From Sphingobacterium phlebotomi (GTDB lineage: Bacteria > Bacteroidota > Bacteroidia > Sphingobacteriales > Sphingobacteriaceae): 64,000 nt of DNA. The translations under genes were made by a program, and so were the position numbers. Under the pieces are notes generated by a model, which was not told the origin of the DNA, made no database searches, and saw nothing but the letters and a program-made list of their open reading frames with translations. The stretch's first letter is position 1; each line of letters begins with the position of its first letter. The DNA is taken from contig NZ_VTAV01000009.1 in assembly GCF_008180195.1 (NCBI RefSeq), positions 62,001 to 126,000 on the forward strand. The letters are read 5' to 3'. This document shows, piece by piece, positions 27,583 to 37,139 of this stretch.

Positions 27583-27612
27583 AGACTGTCTCAAAAGTGA
27601 GGCAGTCTTTTT
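27583..27612 (+). terminator. hairpin-T-run at the left end of the IS, usable by susD
   Basis: An 11-bp stem, AGACTGTCTCA (27583-27593) with TGAGGCAGTCT (27598-27608) and one G-T pair, is followed by a T run. It lies in the IS left end just after susD, so it would stop transcripts entering the transposase gene. Confidence 0.7.
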
Positions 27613-27644
27613 GTTTTTAGGCTCTATTTTGTTAACTTAAAGGC

Positions 27645-29171
27645 ATGGGAGGCAAGGTAGTCTTTAAGGAATATGATCCTGACCAGTTGACGTTTTTACC
27701 GTATAAACTGGAGGAATTGGTACCGTCAGGTCATCCGGTACGTGTCGTTAAGCAGGTAGTTGATGCGGTAGATGTCAAACCGATCAACCGTAAGTACAAA
27801 GGCGGAGGCGCATCAAGTTTTCATCCCAAACTGATGCTTAAACTGCTGGTATATGGTTACCTGACCAATACCTATTCCTCACGTAAACTGGAAGAACAGG
27901 CGGCACAGAACGTTCACTTCATGTGGCTTTTGGGCATGAAAAAGCCGGACCATAATACCATCAACCGCTTTCGCAGTGAGAAACTGTCGGGTGTCTTAAA
28001 ACAGATCTTCTCCCAGATCGTATTGTTATTACAACAAGAAGGCATCGTATCGTTGAAGGAAGCGGTTTTTACTGATGGGACAAAAATTGAATCGGCAGCA
28101 AACAAGTACACCTTTGTATGGGGCAAAAGCATTAAAAACAGCAGGGAAAAGATCAAAAGCCAATTGGACGAACTGTGGCATTATGCCCAGGGTATTGCCA
28201 AAGAGGAATTGAAAGATACTACCCCGCTGGAATACAGCGAGATCAACCCCGAAAAAGTAAAAGAAACGATCTCGAAGATCAATGCGGCACTGGATGATAA
28301 GGAAGAGGTAGATAAAAAAGTAAAGCAAAAGCTGAACTATGCAAAGAAGCACTGGCCGGAGAACCTGGCCCGTTACGATGAGCAGGAGAAGCTACTGGCA
28401 GGCCGTAACAGCTTTTCCAAGACCGATCCGGATGCTACGTTCATGCGGATGAAGGAAGATCATATGCTGAACGGACAGCTTAAACCGGCGTATAACCTGC
28501 AAATAACTACTCAGGAACAGTTCATTCTCAACTACACCCTACATCAAACCTCAACAGATTATCAGACCCTGCCCTCACACATCGACCAGTACGGATCTCT
28601 TTATAACCAATTACCAAAAGCGGTAGTCGCCGATGCCGGTTATGGCTCGGACCAGAACTATGCCGTATTGGAACAAAAAGGTATCGAAGCTTATATCAAA
28701 TACAATACGTTTGATAAAGAACAAAAGGCAGGCATCAAAGCATTCAGTAATGACAGCCTGCATTACAATGAAGATGAAAACTACCTGGTTTGCCCAATGG
28801 GGCAGCGGATGCAGCACACGAGCACAGGGCAAAGGATAACCACATCAGCTTATCTTCAACTCATCAGCCGTTATCAGGCACAGAATTGCGAAGGTTGCCC
28901 GATGCGTGGCGTATGCCATAGCGCAGCAGGCAACCGGATCGTGGAAATCAACCACAGTCTTAGGAAGCATAAGCAATCAGCCAAAGACCGGCTAAATACC
29001 GAGCAGGGCATCAAATACCGAAAGCGAAGGCCAGCCGATGTGGAACCGGTATTCGCCCAACTGAAGCACAATCATGGTTTCAGACGGTTCCTGCTGAAAG
29101 GAATATCCAAAACCGAGGTCGAGATCGGTTTATTATCCATCGCACATAACCTCAGAAAGTGGAAAGCCTAA
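27645..29171 (+). CDS. IS1182-family DDE transposase
   Basis: A 508-residue transposase that appears intact. It opens with an N-terminal DUF772-type domain (LPYKLEELVPSGHPVRVVKQVV and FHPKLMLKLLVYGYLTNTYS). The catalytic core has Asp in VFTDGTKIESAANKY (~residue 146), Asp in VVADAGYGSDQNY (~residue 328) and Glu in the C-terminal ADVEPVFAQLKHNHGFRRF. A Cys-rich segment CEGCPMRGVC lies between them. Length and motifs fit complete members of the family, so the element may still be mobile. Confidence 0.95.
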   Translation: MGGKVVFKEYDPDQLTFLPYKLEELVPSGHPVRVVKQVVDAVDVKPINRKYKGGGASSFHPKLMLKLLVYGYLTNTYSSRKLEEQAAQNVHFMWLLGMKKPDHNTINRFRSEKLSGVLKQIFSQIVLLLQQEGIVSLKEAVFTDGTKIESAANKYTFVWGKSIKNSREKIKSQLDELWHYAQGIAKEELKDTTPLEYSEINPEKVKETISKINAALDDKEEVDKKVKQKLNYAKKHWPENLARYDEQEKLLAGRNSFSKTDPDATFMRMKEDHMLNGQLKPAYNLQITTQEQFILNYTLHQTSTDYQTLPSHIDQYGSLYNQLPKAVVADAGYGSDQNYAVLEQKGIEAYIKYNTFDKEQKAGIKAFSNDSLHYNEDENYLVCPMGQRMQHTSTGQRITTSAYLQLISRYQAQNCEGCPMRGVCHSAAGNRIVEINHSLRKHKQSAKDRLNTEQGIKYRKRRPADVEPVFAQLKHNHGFRRFLLKGISKTEVEIGLLSIAHNLRKWKA

Positions 29172-29280
29172 GGAAAAAGGCTTTGTTATCCGGCAAAAGA
29201 CATTTGAATCAACACAAAAACCGAAAAGCCAAGCCGACACAGTCCGGCTTCACTAATAACTATCTAAATCGCTTTAAATA

Positions 29281-29312
29281 AAAAACCGCCTCACAATTGA
29301 CTTATGAGACGG
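29281..29312 (-). terminator. hairpin-T-run at the right end of the IS, usable by the TPR gene
   Basis: On the minus strand CCGTCTCA (complement of 29305-29312) pairs with TGAGGCGG (complement of 29286-29293), including one T-G pair. Six T residues follow. It lies 23 bp beyond the minus-strand TPR gene stop. Confidence 0.65.
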
Positions 29313-29334
29313 CCTCTTCATCACACAGCTATCG

Positions 29335-30006
29335 CTATTTTAAATTATCCCGATAAACTTTAGCTTTTTTTACTTCCGTTTGGATATCCTTGCGAGAAGC
29401 ATCATAGCTAAGTACTTTCTCATAATCAACTACCGCTTTATTATAGGCGTCTGTCGCTTTTGTTTTATCATAGTTAGCTGCCCCTGTCGTACCTGTCAAA
29501 ATACCGAGATCACGATATGCTATCGCCCTATTTTGGTATAGTTTCGCATCATTTGGTGTAATAGCTACAGCTTTGCTATAATCCTCGATAGCTGTTTTTA
29601 ATAACTGTTCTTTTGCAGCATTATCTAGTTTACTTCCACTCGCAACCGCCAAATTACTGCTAGCCTTACCTTTATAATAATACGCAGACGTATGTTTAGG
29701 ATCTAAAGAGATGACTTTCCTAAATGTTTCAATTGCCTTATTGTAATCTCCATTATGGAATTGAGAATATCCCAATAAATACTGTACATCTGGATCGTTT
29801 GCTTCTGAAGGAAGCGCTTTTTGCAGATGAGAAGCTGCCGACTTAAAATCGCCTTCCAATAACGCTTTCTGACCTAAGCGAACATTTGGATTACTATGCT
29901 GCGTTTGTTCCTGCGCCTGAACGGCTAATGTTAACAAAGCAAATGTAGCCGAAGCCACGCCTAACTTCAATGCTCTCCATGGGTTACTCAAAAATCTCCG
30001 TTTCAT
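29335..30006 (-). CDS. secreted tetratricopeptide-repeat protein
   Basis: A 223-residue protein with an N-terminal signal (hydrophobic segment ~14-31 ending AQEQ) and about four TPR motifs. Examples are ALLEGDFKSAASHLQKALP, YNKAIETFRKVISLDPKHTSAYY, AIEDYSKAVAITPNDAKLY and the Ala/Tyr-rich final repeat. It is probably periplasmic and involved in protein-protein contacts. No enzymatic domain is seen. It is convergent with the IS and susD, and divergent from lon across a 289-bp gap. Confidence 0.85.
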   Translation of the reverse strand: MKRRFLSNPWRALKLGVASATFALLTLAVQAQEQTQHSNPNVRLGQKALLEGDFKSAASHLQKALPSEANDPDVQYLLGYSQFHNGDYNKAIETFRKVISLDPKHTSAYYYKGKASSNLAVASGSKLDNAAKEQLLKTAIEDYSKAVAITPNDAKLYQNRAIAYRDLGILTGTTGAANYDKTKATDAYNKAVVDYEKVLSYDASRKDIQTEVKKAKVYRDNLK

Positions 30007-30295
30007 ATAATTTATTTTATTCTGCTATTTTTATCAAACACTATTTCATTGGAATAAATCTCCGCTAAATAGTTTAACAACACAATGCGAAGTTATAAAC
30101 ATTTCCACATTTATTTATAAACAAGATGTCTTTGTCACCTCCCCTGTTCTGCCGATTTAACAGGTTTCCTTATTTATTAACATAAATGATACCAAATTTT
30201 AAAGTTGGCATTTCTCTTGCACATAGTGATTCCGTAATTACTATTTTAGAAATCAGCTAAAATTCTGACATATTGTCGGAAGAATACACATATAT

Positions 30296-32755
30296 ATGAA
30301 TAAAAACGACACATTTGATATTAAACACGTATTTTCTGTCATAAATGAAGACACGGAGTTTTTTCCGTTGCTAAGTTCGCAGGATGAAGAAGAGATGACG
30401 AAAGCAGATATACCTGAAATATTACCTATACTCCCCTTACGCAACACCGTACTTTTTCCGGGTGTCGTCATCCCCATTACGGTGGGGCGCGATAAGTCTA
30501 TTAAATTAGTAAAGGAAGCCTACAAAGGGGATCGTACCATTGGCGTAGTGTCTCAAAAAGACATGGATATTGAGGAGCCTACGTTAGATCAACTCCATAA
30601 AATCGGTACCGCAGCGAGCATTATTAAAATTTTGCAAATGCCCGATGGCAATACCACGGTTATCATCCAGGGTAAACAGCGGTTTAAGATAACAGATATG
30701 GTTGCCGCAGATCCCTATCTAAAAGCAAAAGTGGAACGTGTAGCGGAAGATAAGCCAAAGGTATCTAGCAGAGAATTTAAGGCATTAATCTCTTCTATCA
30801 AGGAGATGGCACTGCAAATCATCCAGCTTTCTCCAAACCTTCCCAGTGAGGCCGGTCTAGCCATAAAAAACATTGAGAGCCCCACGTTTCTCGTGAATTT
30901 CATTTCGTCGAACATGTCCCTGGAAATAGATCAAAAACAGGAACTTCTAGAGACAAAAGATTTTGTGAAACGAGCAAAAATCTTATTGGAACATCTCACG
31001 ACCGAAATTCAAATGGTTGAACTAAAAAACCAGATTCAAAACAAAGTCCGGGTAGATCTAGACAAGCAACAACGAGATTATTTCTTGAACCAGCAACTTA
31101 AGACTATCCAAGAGGAACTTGGTGGTAACACACCGGATTTGGAAATGCAAGAACTGGAAAACCGTGCTAAAGCGAAGAAATGGCCGGCAGAAGTACATAA
31201 GCACTTCAATAAGGAGCTGGAAAAGCTCGGGCGTATCAATCCGGCTGCCGCGGATTATTCGGTTCAAATCAACTATTTAGAGTTATTGCTTGATTTACCC
31301 TGGGGGGAATACACGAAAGATAACTTCGATTTAAACAGAGCGATAAAAGTCCTTGATAAAGACCATTATGGATTGGAGAAAGTCAAACAACGCATAATTG
31401 AATATCTAGCGGTGTTGAAACTTAAAAATGATATGAAGGCCCCTATTCTTTGTTTGGTTGGCCCTCCGGGTGTCGGAAAAACATCACTGGGAAAATCAAT
31501 AGCGAAGGCATTGGGACGAAAATATACACGTATGGCGCTAGGTGGTATCCGTGATGAGGCAGAAATCCGCGGACACCGAAAAACCTATATCGGCGCTATG
31601 CCTGGACGCATCATCCAATCGCTTAATAAGGCCGGCACATCGAATCCTGTTTTTGTTTTGGACGAAATAGACAAGTTAGGTGCAGATTTTAAAGGAGATC
31701 CATCATCTGCCTTATTGGAAGTATTAGACCCTGAGCAAAACACAAATTTTTATGATCACTATGTAGAAATGGAATACGACCTTTCTAAAGTCATGTTTAT
31801 TGCTACAGCCAATTCATTGAATGGTATCCAGCCTGCTCTGTTGGATCGTATGGAAATTATTGAGGTAAACGGGTATACAATCGAGGAGAAAATAGAAATT
31901 GCTAAAAAACATCTTCTTCCGAAACAACTTCAACAACACGGACTGGCGAAAAAGGACGTTTCGCTAAACAATAAAGTGATTGAGAAAATCATCGAGGAAT
32001 ATACGCGCGAATCGGGCGTACGCGGTCTAGAAAAGAAAATTGGCTCTATCGTGCGCGGTGTGGCAACACGCATCGTCATGGAAAAGGAATATAATCCGAA
32101 AATAAATCCCGAAACGACAGAGGAAATCCTTGGCGCTCCACTATTTGACAAGGATCTGTATGAGGATAACGAGATAGCAGGAGTCGTTACAGGACTTGCC
32201 TGGACGGCCGTGGGGGGCGATATTCTATTTATAGAATCGAGTTTAAGCCCGGGAAAAGGAAAGCTGAGTCTAACCGGTAATCTTGGCGATGTGATGAAAG
32301 AATCCGCCGCAATTGCGATGGCATACCTAAGGTCCCATGCGGAAGAGTTTGGTATAGACTATAATGTATTTGACAAATGGGACGTCAACATTCACGTTCC
32401 TGCGGGTGCTACGCCAAAAGATGGTCCTTCTGCGGGTGTCACGATGCTAACTGCCTTAACTTCCCTTTTCACGCAGCGAAAAGTGAAAGAAAAACTCGCT
32501 ATGACCGGCGAAATAACGTTACGCGGACGCGTACTTCCAGTTGGTGGTATACAGGAAAAAATTCTGGCTGCCAAGCGTGCTAATATTAAGGAAATCATAT
32601 TGTGTAAAGCAAATGAAAAAGATGTTTTGGAAATTAAGGAAGACTATGTAAAAGATTTGAGCTTCCATTATATAACCAAAATGTCCGAAGTCATTGATAT
32701 CGCTCTTTTAAAGCAGAAAGTTAAGAATCCAAAGGATTTGAATCGTACAAATTAA
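30296..32755 (+). CDS. lon: ATP-dependent protease Lon
   Basis: An 819-residue Lon protease that unfolds and degrades damaged or regulatory cytosolic proteins. Its N-terminal substrate-binding domain starts at IPEILPILPLRNTVLFPGVVI (shortened here), and a coiled region follows. The AAA+ domain has Walker A GPPGVGKTSLGKS (~392-404) and Walker B VFVLDEIDKLG. The serine-lysine protease domain has the catalytic Ser in KDGPSAGVTM and the Lys in EKILAAKRANIKEII. Its length is normal. A ~40-residue acidic extension precedes the conserved N-domain, common in Bacteroidota Lon. Confidence 0.97.
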   Translation: MNKNDTFDIKHVFSVINEDTEFFPLLSSQDEEEMTKADIPEILPILPLRNTVLFPGVVIPITVGRDKSIKLVKEAYKGDRTIGVVSQKDMDIEEPTLDQLHKIGTAASIIKILQMPDGNTTVIIQGKQRFKITDMVAADPYLKAKVERVAEDKPKVSSREFKALISSIKEMALQIIQLSPNLPSEAGLAIKNIESPTFLVNFISSNMSLEIDQKQELLETKDFVKRAKILLEHLTTEIQMVELKNQIQNKVRVDLDKQQRDYFLNQQLKTIQEELGGNTPDLEMQELENRAKAKKWPAEVHKHFNKELEKLGRINPAAADYSVQINYLELLLDLPWGEYTKDNFDLNRAIKVLDKDHYGLEKVKQRIIEYLAVLKLKNDMKAPILCLVGPPGVGKTSLGKSIAKALGRKYTRMALGGIRDEAEIRGHRKTYIGAMPGRIIQSLNKAGTSNPVFVLDEIDKLGADFKGDPSSALLEVLDPEQNTNFYDHYVEMEYDLSKVMFIATANSLNGIQPALLDRMEIIEVNGYTIEEKIEIAKKHLLPKQLQQHGLAKKDVSLNNKVIEKIIEEYTRESGVRGLEKKIGSIVRGVATRIVMEKEYNPKINPETTEEILGAPLFDKDLYEDNEIAGVVTGLAWTAVGGDILFIESSLSPGKGKLSLTGNLGDVMKESAAIAMAYLRSHAEEFGIDYNVFDKWDVNIHVPAGATPKDGPSAGVTMLTALTSLFTQRKVKEKLAMTGEITLRGRVLPVGGIQEKILAAKRANIKEIILCKANEKDVLEIKEDYVKDLSFHYITKMSEVIDIALLKQKVKNPKDLNRTN

Positions 32756-32761
32756 TCTCAT

Positions 32762-32792
32762 AAGCCCGCAAATTGCAAAGCGGGCTTTTTTA
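32762..32792 (+). terminator. rho-independent terminator of lon
   Basis: AAGCCCGC (32762-32769) pairs with GCGGGCTT (32780-32787) around a 10-base loop and is followed by a T run. It lies six bases after the lon stop and ends about 32 bp before the RNase HI start. Confidence 0.92.
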
Positions 32793-32823
32793 TGTAAGAA
32801 GATATTCCTTATTTTTGAAATCA

Positions 32824-33315
32824 ATGATTGAACTTTATACAGACGGGGCATCGAGCGGCAATCCAGGCCCCGGTGGTTATGGCACAATTTTAAGAACGGT
32901 TTATCAAGGTAGCAACCCCGTATTTCAAGGCAAGCTTATCGAAAAAGAATTTTCTGGTGGTTTCAGAAAAACGACCAACAATCGTATGGAGCTTTTAGCG
33001 GTAATAATAGGTTTAGAGGCTCTCAAAAACACCAATCAAAGAGTCACTATATATTCAGATTCCAAATATGTTATTGATGCTATCGAGAAAAAGTGGGTGT
33101 ATGGCTGGATACAAAAAGGGTTTCAGGGTAAAAAGAATAAGGATCTTTGGATGCGACTGGTGAATCTATACAAACAACATCAAATTAAATTAGTTTGGGT
33201 GAAAGGTCATGCCGGACATCCATTGAATGAACGTTGTGATCAACTAGCCGTAAAAGCCTCAAAAGACAAAGCCAATTGGCAAGTCGACACAGTGTTTGAA
33301 GCTCTAGCCGATTAG
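32824..33315 (+). CDS. rnhA: ribonuclease HI
   Basis: A 163-residue RNase HI that cuts RNA in RNA-DNA hybrids. I chose the ATG at 32824, so the protein begins MIELYTDGASSGNPGPGGYG with the first catalytic Asp. The earlier in-frame start at 32773 lies inside the lon terminator. The other active-site residues sit in NNRMELLAVI (Glu), YSDSKYVIDAI (Asp) and the C-terminal NERCDQLAV (Asp). GHAGHPLN is the His-loop. It is complete and of normal length. Confidence 0.95.
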   Translation: MIELYTDGASSGNPGPGGYGTILRTVYQGSNPVFQGKLIEKEFSGGFRKTTNNRMELLAVIIGLEALKNTNQRVTIYSDSKYVIDAIEKKWVYGWIQKGFQGKKNKDLWMRLVNLYKQHQIKLVWVKGHAGHPLNERCDQLAVKASKDKANWQVDTVFEALAD

Positions 33316-33326
33316 TATTAGTGAAT

Positions 33327-33363
33327 GCGCAAGCATTACCCCTATAGAAGAGAATGCTTGCGC
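33327..33363. terminator. inverted repeat between convergent rnhA and the SIMPL gene
   Basis: GCGCAAGCATT (33327-33337) and AATGCTTGCGC (33353-33363) pair perfectly over 11 bp with a 15-base loop. The repeat sits in the 54-bp gap between two convergent stop codons, so it can serve both, although a T run is lacking. Confidence 0.65.
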
Positions 33364-33369
33364 CTATAC

Positions 33370-34104
33370 TTATTTGGCTGTGTAACTCGCTTTTACCGTA
33401 ATATTTGCTGTCTTATTTCGAGCGGTTGTATTAAATGCTCCTCCATACGAATATTCCTCGTTGTCATTCTGTCCCGTTATCTGGAAAATCCCCAAATCTG
33501 CTTTGATTAAATCGCCTAACGAGGAACCCGCTTCGGTAGCAATATTGGAAGCACGTTGTTTCGCATTTTCAGACGCTTGGGAAATCAATTCCAATTTTAG
33601 GTCTTCCAATTTCGAATAGTAATAGCTTGGAGAGTTTGAACTCAACTCGATGCCTTGTGAAATTAACGTCGAGATTTCCCGCGAAGCATTATCTACTTTA
33701 TCTAAATCTTTTGATTCGATGCTCACGTTCTGTGATAGGTTATATCCAGTAAATGTATTATAACTATTTCCTTGTCCGTCTGAATGATAGGAAAATTCCC
33801 GGTTGATATTTACCGCGTTAAATACAATTTCTTTTGGATTAATCCCCTGTTGTTCCAGAAATTGACGTACCAAATCCCTGTCTTTTTTTAACTGTTCTGA
33901 GGCGGCGCTCAAATCCATTGATTTCCGATTGAAATATGCTGACCATTTTACAATATCCGATTCAAAATCCTTTTTGGCATTTCCGGTAACGTTTATCGTA
34001 TTACTGATTCTGTACTTGTATTTATAAGCATTCGCCAACACCGCAGCAAAAATCACGATGGCCAAACCGCCTATGAGTGCTGCAATTATACTATTTGATT
34101 TCAT
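33370..34104 (-). CDS. SIMPL domain (DUF541) protein
   Basis: A 244-residue protein with an N-terminal membrane anchor or signal (residues ~7-27) and a SIMPL/DUF541 domain. The recognisable features are INVTGNAKKDFESDIVKWSA, EQQGINPKEIVFNAVNINRE, and a duplicated Ala/Ser helix region with ENAKQRASNIATEAGSSLGD. The family occurs in the periplasm or cell envelope of many Gram-negatives. Its biochemical role is not established. Confidence 0.88.
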   Translation of the reverse strand: MKSNSIIAALIGGLAIVIFAAVLANAYKYKYRISNTINVTGNAKKDFESDIVKWSAYFNRKSMDLSAASEQLKKDRDLVRQFLEQQGINPKEIVFNAVNINREFSYHSDGQGNSYNTFTGYNLSQNVSIESKDLDKVDNASREISTLISQGIELSSNSPSYYYSKLEDLKLELISQASENAKQRASNIATEAGSSLGDLIKADLGIFQITGQNDNEEYSYGGAFNTTARNKTANITVKASYTAK

Positions 34105-34216
34105 ATTTGTCTTTTTAATAAATGATATGGATGTTGTCCACCAATTTCCATGCCTAAATAAGTTGACTTTTTACTTTTTAATCCTTACTTTCAGCACGAA
34201 TTAGTTAGTTTATCCC

Positions 34217-36960
34217 ATGAAAGTCAATATAGCCCCTACATTAAGCATCTTATTACTCCTATCTACCGGATTATTTGCACAGAAACGCCCGTTAGATCAT
34301 AGCGTTTATGATCATTGGAAAAGCATCAACAATACTGAAATTAGCAAAACAGGGCAATTCATACAATACGAAATTACGCCACAGGAAGGTGATGCCGTAT
34401 TTGAACTCAAAAGTAAGGATAATGAGCTCCTTTTTACCTTACCCCGTGTTGCAGATGCAAAACTCACAAGGGATGAATCTTTTCTCATTGCTAGGATAAA
34501 GCCTACTTTCGAAGAAACAAGACAAGCAAAAATCAAAAAGAAAAAAATTTCGGATATGCCGAAAGATTCCTTAATTATTGTTAACATCCAACATAAAGAT
34601 CAATGGAAGATTCCAGCGGTAAGCAGATATAAACTAGCACAGAACAAAAATGAGTATATTGCTTTTCTTGGTTCCGATTCCGTTTCGATCCTCCACGTAA
34701 GAAATCTTGTCACCGGAGATACGTTGAATTTCCAGAAGGTAGATCAATTTGTTTGGAGTCCAAATGAAGACTTCCTATTATTTTCGAAGAAAAATGAAGC
34801 TAAAGATTCTCTTTCAACGGATGCCGGCCTCTATATTTTTGATGTAGTTAACAAAAAAATAAAAAAAATCAGCAACGGTCAAGGCGACTATAAGGAACTA
34901 CTTTTTGATGATAATGGAACACAACTTGCTTTTCTCGCGGATAAAACGCCTGAGAAATCTCTTCTCAAAGACTTTAAACTTTACTACTATACCCCACAAC
35001 TCGACACCGCCCACGTCATTGCTAGCCAGCAAAGTGTTGGTGTGCCTTCACAATGGTACGTGAGTGGCGACGGCAAGCTGAAATTCAGCGCCGATGGGGA
35101 AAAGCTCTTTTTTGGATTGGCTCCGATTCCAAAAGTAAAAGACACCACATTAGTCGATTTTGAACACGCACAGGTAGACATCTGGCATTGGAAAGATGAT
35201 TATATACAACCACAACAGCTTGTCAACATAAAACGGGATAAAAGTAGAAATTTCCTTTCGGTAATTTATCCGAAAAATGGTAATCGTATCGTGCCTCTTG
35301 TTGATGACACCTTCAATCGTACCAGTATTACGGACGAAGCGAATAACGAGTGGATATTGGCGTCATCCGATTTTGATAAGCGCATAGCCATACAATGGGA
35401 AGGTTTTGCCCCATCTGACATATATATTGCATCCACCCTATCCGGCCAAAAAAGAATGGTGAAGGAAAATCTAAATGGTTATACCTATTTATCGCCGAAA
35501 GGAGATTTTGTCCTCTATTTTAATCGTGAAACGGGGAATTGGCATAGCTATCAGATTTCTTCGGGGAGAACGATTTTGCTAAATGATGGTTTACCGGTTA
35601 ATTTTGTTGATGAAGAAAATGATTCCCCCATCCTGCCCAGTCCTTATGGTATGGCCGGCTGGTCTACAGATGGCAAAGATGTTTACATCTATGATCGGTA
35701 TGATATATGGAAATTTGATTTATCAGGGAAAGGAAAAGAACTGCTCACCAACGGTGAAGGCCGTGCCACCCAGACCATTTTCCGTTATATCGATTTAAAC
35801 CAAAACGATAATCCACGATACCATACGACGATTATTCCGGACAAACAAGATATTTTTATTACAGGATTTAACGAAAACACTAAATATAATGGTATATATA
35901 CCGTAAACACTTCGAAAAGCAGAAAACCGAATGAAATCTTTTCTGATGGATATACATTTCGGAGCTTTAAGCGTGCATCGGATGGAGAAACCATCATATA
36001 TACGAAAGAGAATTATAATCATTCGCCCGATTTATATGTGAGCAAACAGTTCAAAAACGAAACCCGTCTGACTGATATTAATCCGCAACAGGAAACCTAT
36101 AATTGGGGAACCGCGGAGCTAGTACACTGGACAACACCAGCCGGTTTTGCTGCCGAGGGTATTTTATATAAACCCGAAAACTTTGATCCGAACAAGAAAT
36201 ACCCCATTATCGCTTATTTCTATGAAAAGCTAAGCAATGGACTGTATACTTATCAAGCTCCTGCACCTACTCCCTCTCGATTGAATATACCTTATTATGT
36301 AAGTAACGAATATTTGGTGTTTGCACCGGATATACGTTATGAAATCGGATATCCAGGAAAACCGCAGAGGAATACGTAAATTCCGGTATGCGTTATTTGG
36401 CACAGAACCCTTGGGTAGACTCCACCAAAATGGCTATTCAAGGACAAAGCTGGGGTGGTTACCAAGTAGCGCATTTAATTACAAGAACGAATATGTATGC
36501 GGCAGCATGGAGTGGTGCGCCTGTGGTCAATATGACATCGGCATATGGAGGTATTCGTTGGCAGAGCGGCATGTCCAGACAATTCCAGTACGAACGAACA
36601 CAATCACGTATTGGAAAAACATTGTGGGAGGATCGTGATCTCTATATAGAAAATTCGCCATTATTCTTTTTGGATCGTGTAACAACACCTGTTGCTATTA
36701 TGCACAATGATCATGATGGGGCCGTACCTTGGTATCAAGGTATTGAGATGTTCACAGCCCTCCGGCGCTTGCAGAAACCGGTATGGCTGTTAAACTATAA
36801 TGGAGACGAACACAACCTGATGAAAAGACAAAACCGAAAAGATATTCAAATTCGGCAAGCTCAATTCTTTGATCACTTCTTAAAGGGCAAACCTGCCGTC
36901 AGATGGATAGAACATGGCGTTCCAGCAAAAGACAAGGGAATAGACTGGGGATTTGATTAA
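34217..36960 (+). pseudogene. S9-family (prolyl oligopeptidase/DPP-like) peptidase with a -1 frameshift
   Basis: Two adjoining frames together encode one secreted serine peptidase of ~914 residues. The first (34217-36379) has a signal peptide (to about LFAQ, residue 21), a long beta-propeller region and the start of the alpha/beta-hydrolase domain (WTTPAGFAAEGILYKPENF). It ends at a stop just after IGYPGKPQRNT. The second continues from the same place one frame over (AEEYVNSG then MRYLAQNPWVDS). It carries the nucleophile Ser in IQGQSWGGYQVA, the Asp in MHNDHDGAVPW and the His in NGDEHNLM. Loss of a single base at about 36359-36364 (GGAAAACCGC) explains the break. It may be a true inactivation or a sequence error. 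Confidence 0.9.
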
Positions 36961-37139
36961 AAACACATAAAAAACAAAAACAAAATGCAACTTCATTAAA
37001 AAAAGCCTCATTTTTCTAATTTCAAATCTAAAAAAACAATAAAATCATTATATTTTTTTCATTTTTTTATTGCATTTACAAAAATAAATGTACTTTTACA
37101 CCGAAAAAACAACCGAAAGTATAAAAATATCATAAAAAA

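Larger units (their letters stand above)
27580..29318. mobile_element. IS1182-family insertion sequence
   Basis: About 1.74 kb bounded by imperfect inverted repeats, AAGAGACTGTCTCAAAAGT (27580-27598) and the complement of AAGAGGCCGTCTCATAAGT (29300-29318), which match at 16 of 19 positions. It contains one intact transposase gene. Each end also carries a subterminal hairpin. The exact outer boundary may be one or two bases different, and I see no convincing target-site duplication. It lies between two convergent genes whose stop codons are only 8 and 17 bp from its ends. Confidence 0.85.

Noticed and set aside
27572..29330. Target-site duplication of the insertion sequence
   Set aside because: TTCAT occurs near both ends but not directly adjacent at the left end, so no duplication can be claimed.
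33325..33510. Plus-strand 61-codon frame after rnhA
   Set aside because: It is made of the convergent terminator stem and the antisense of the SIMPL gene.
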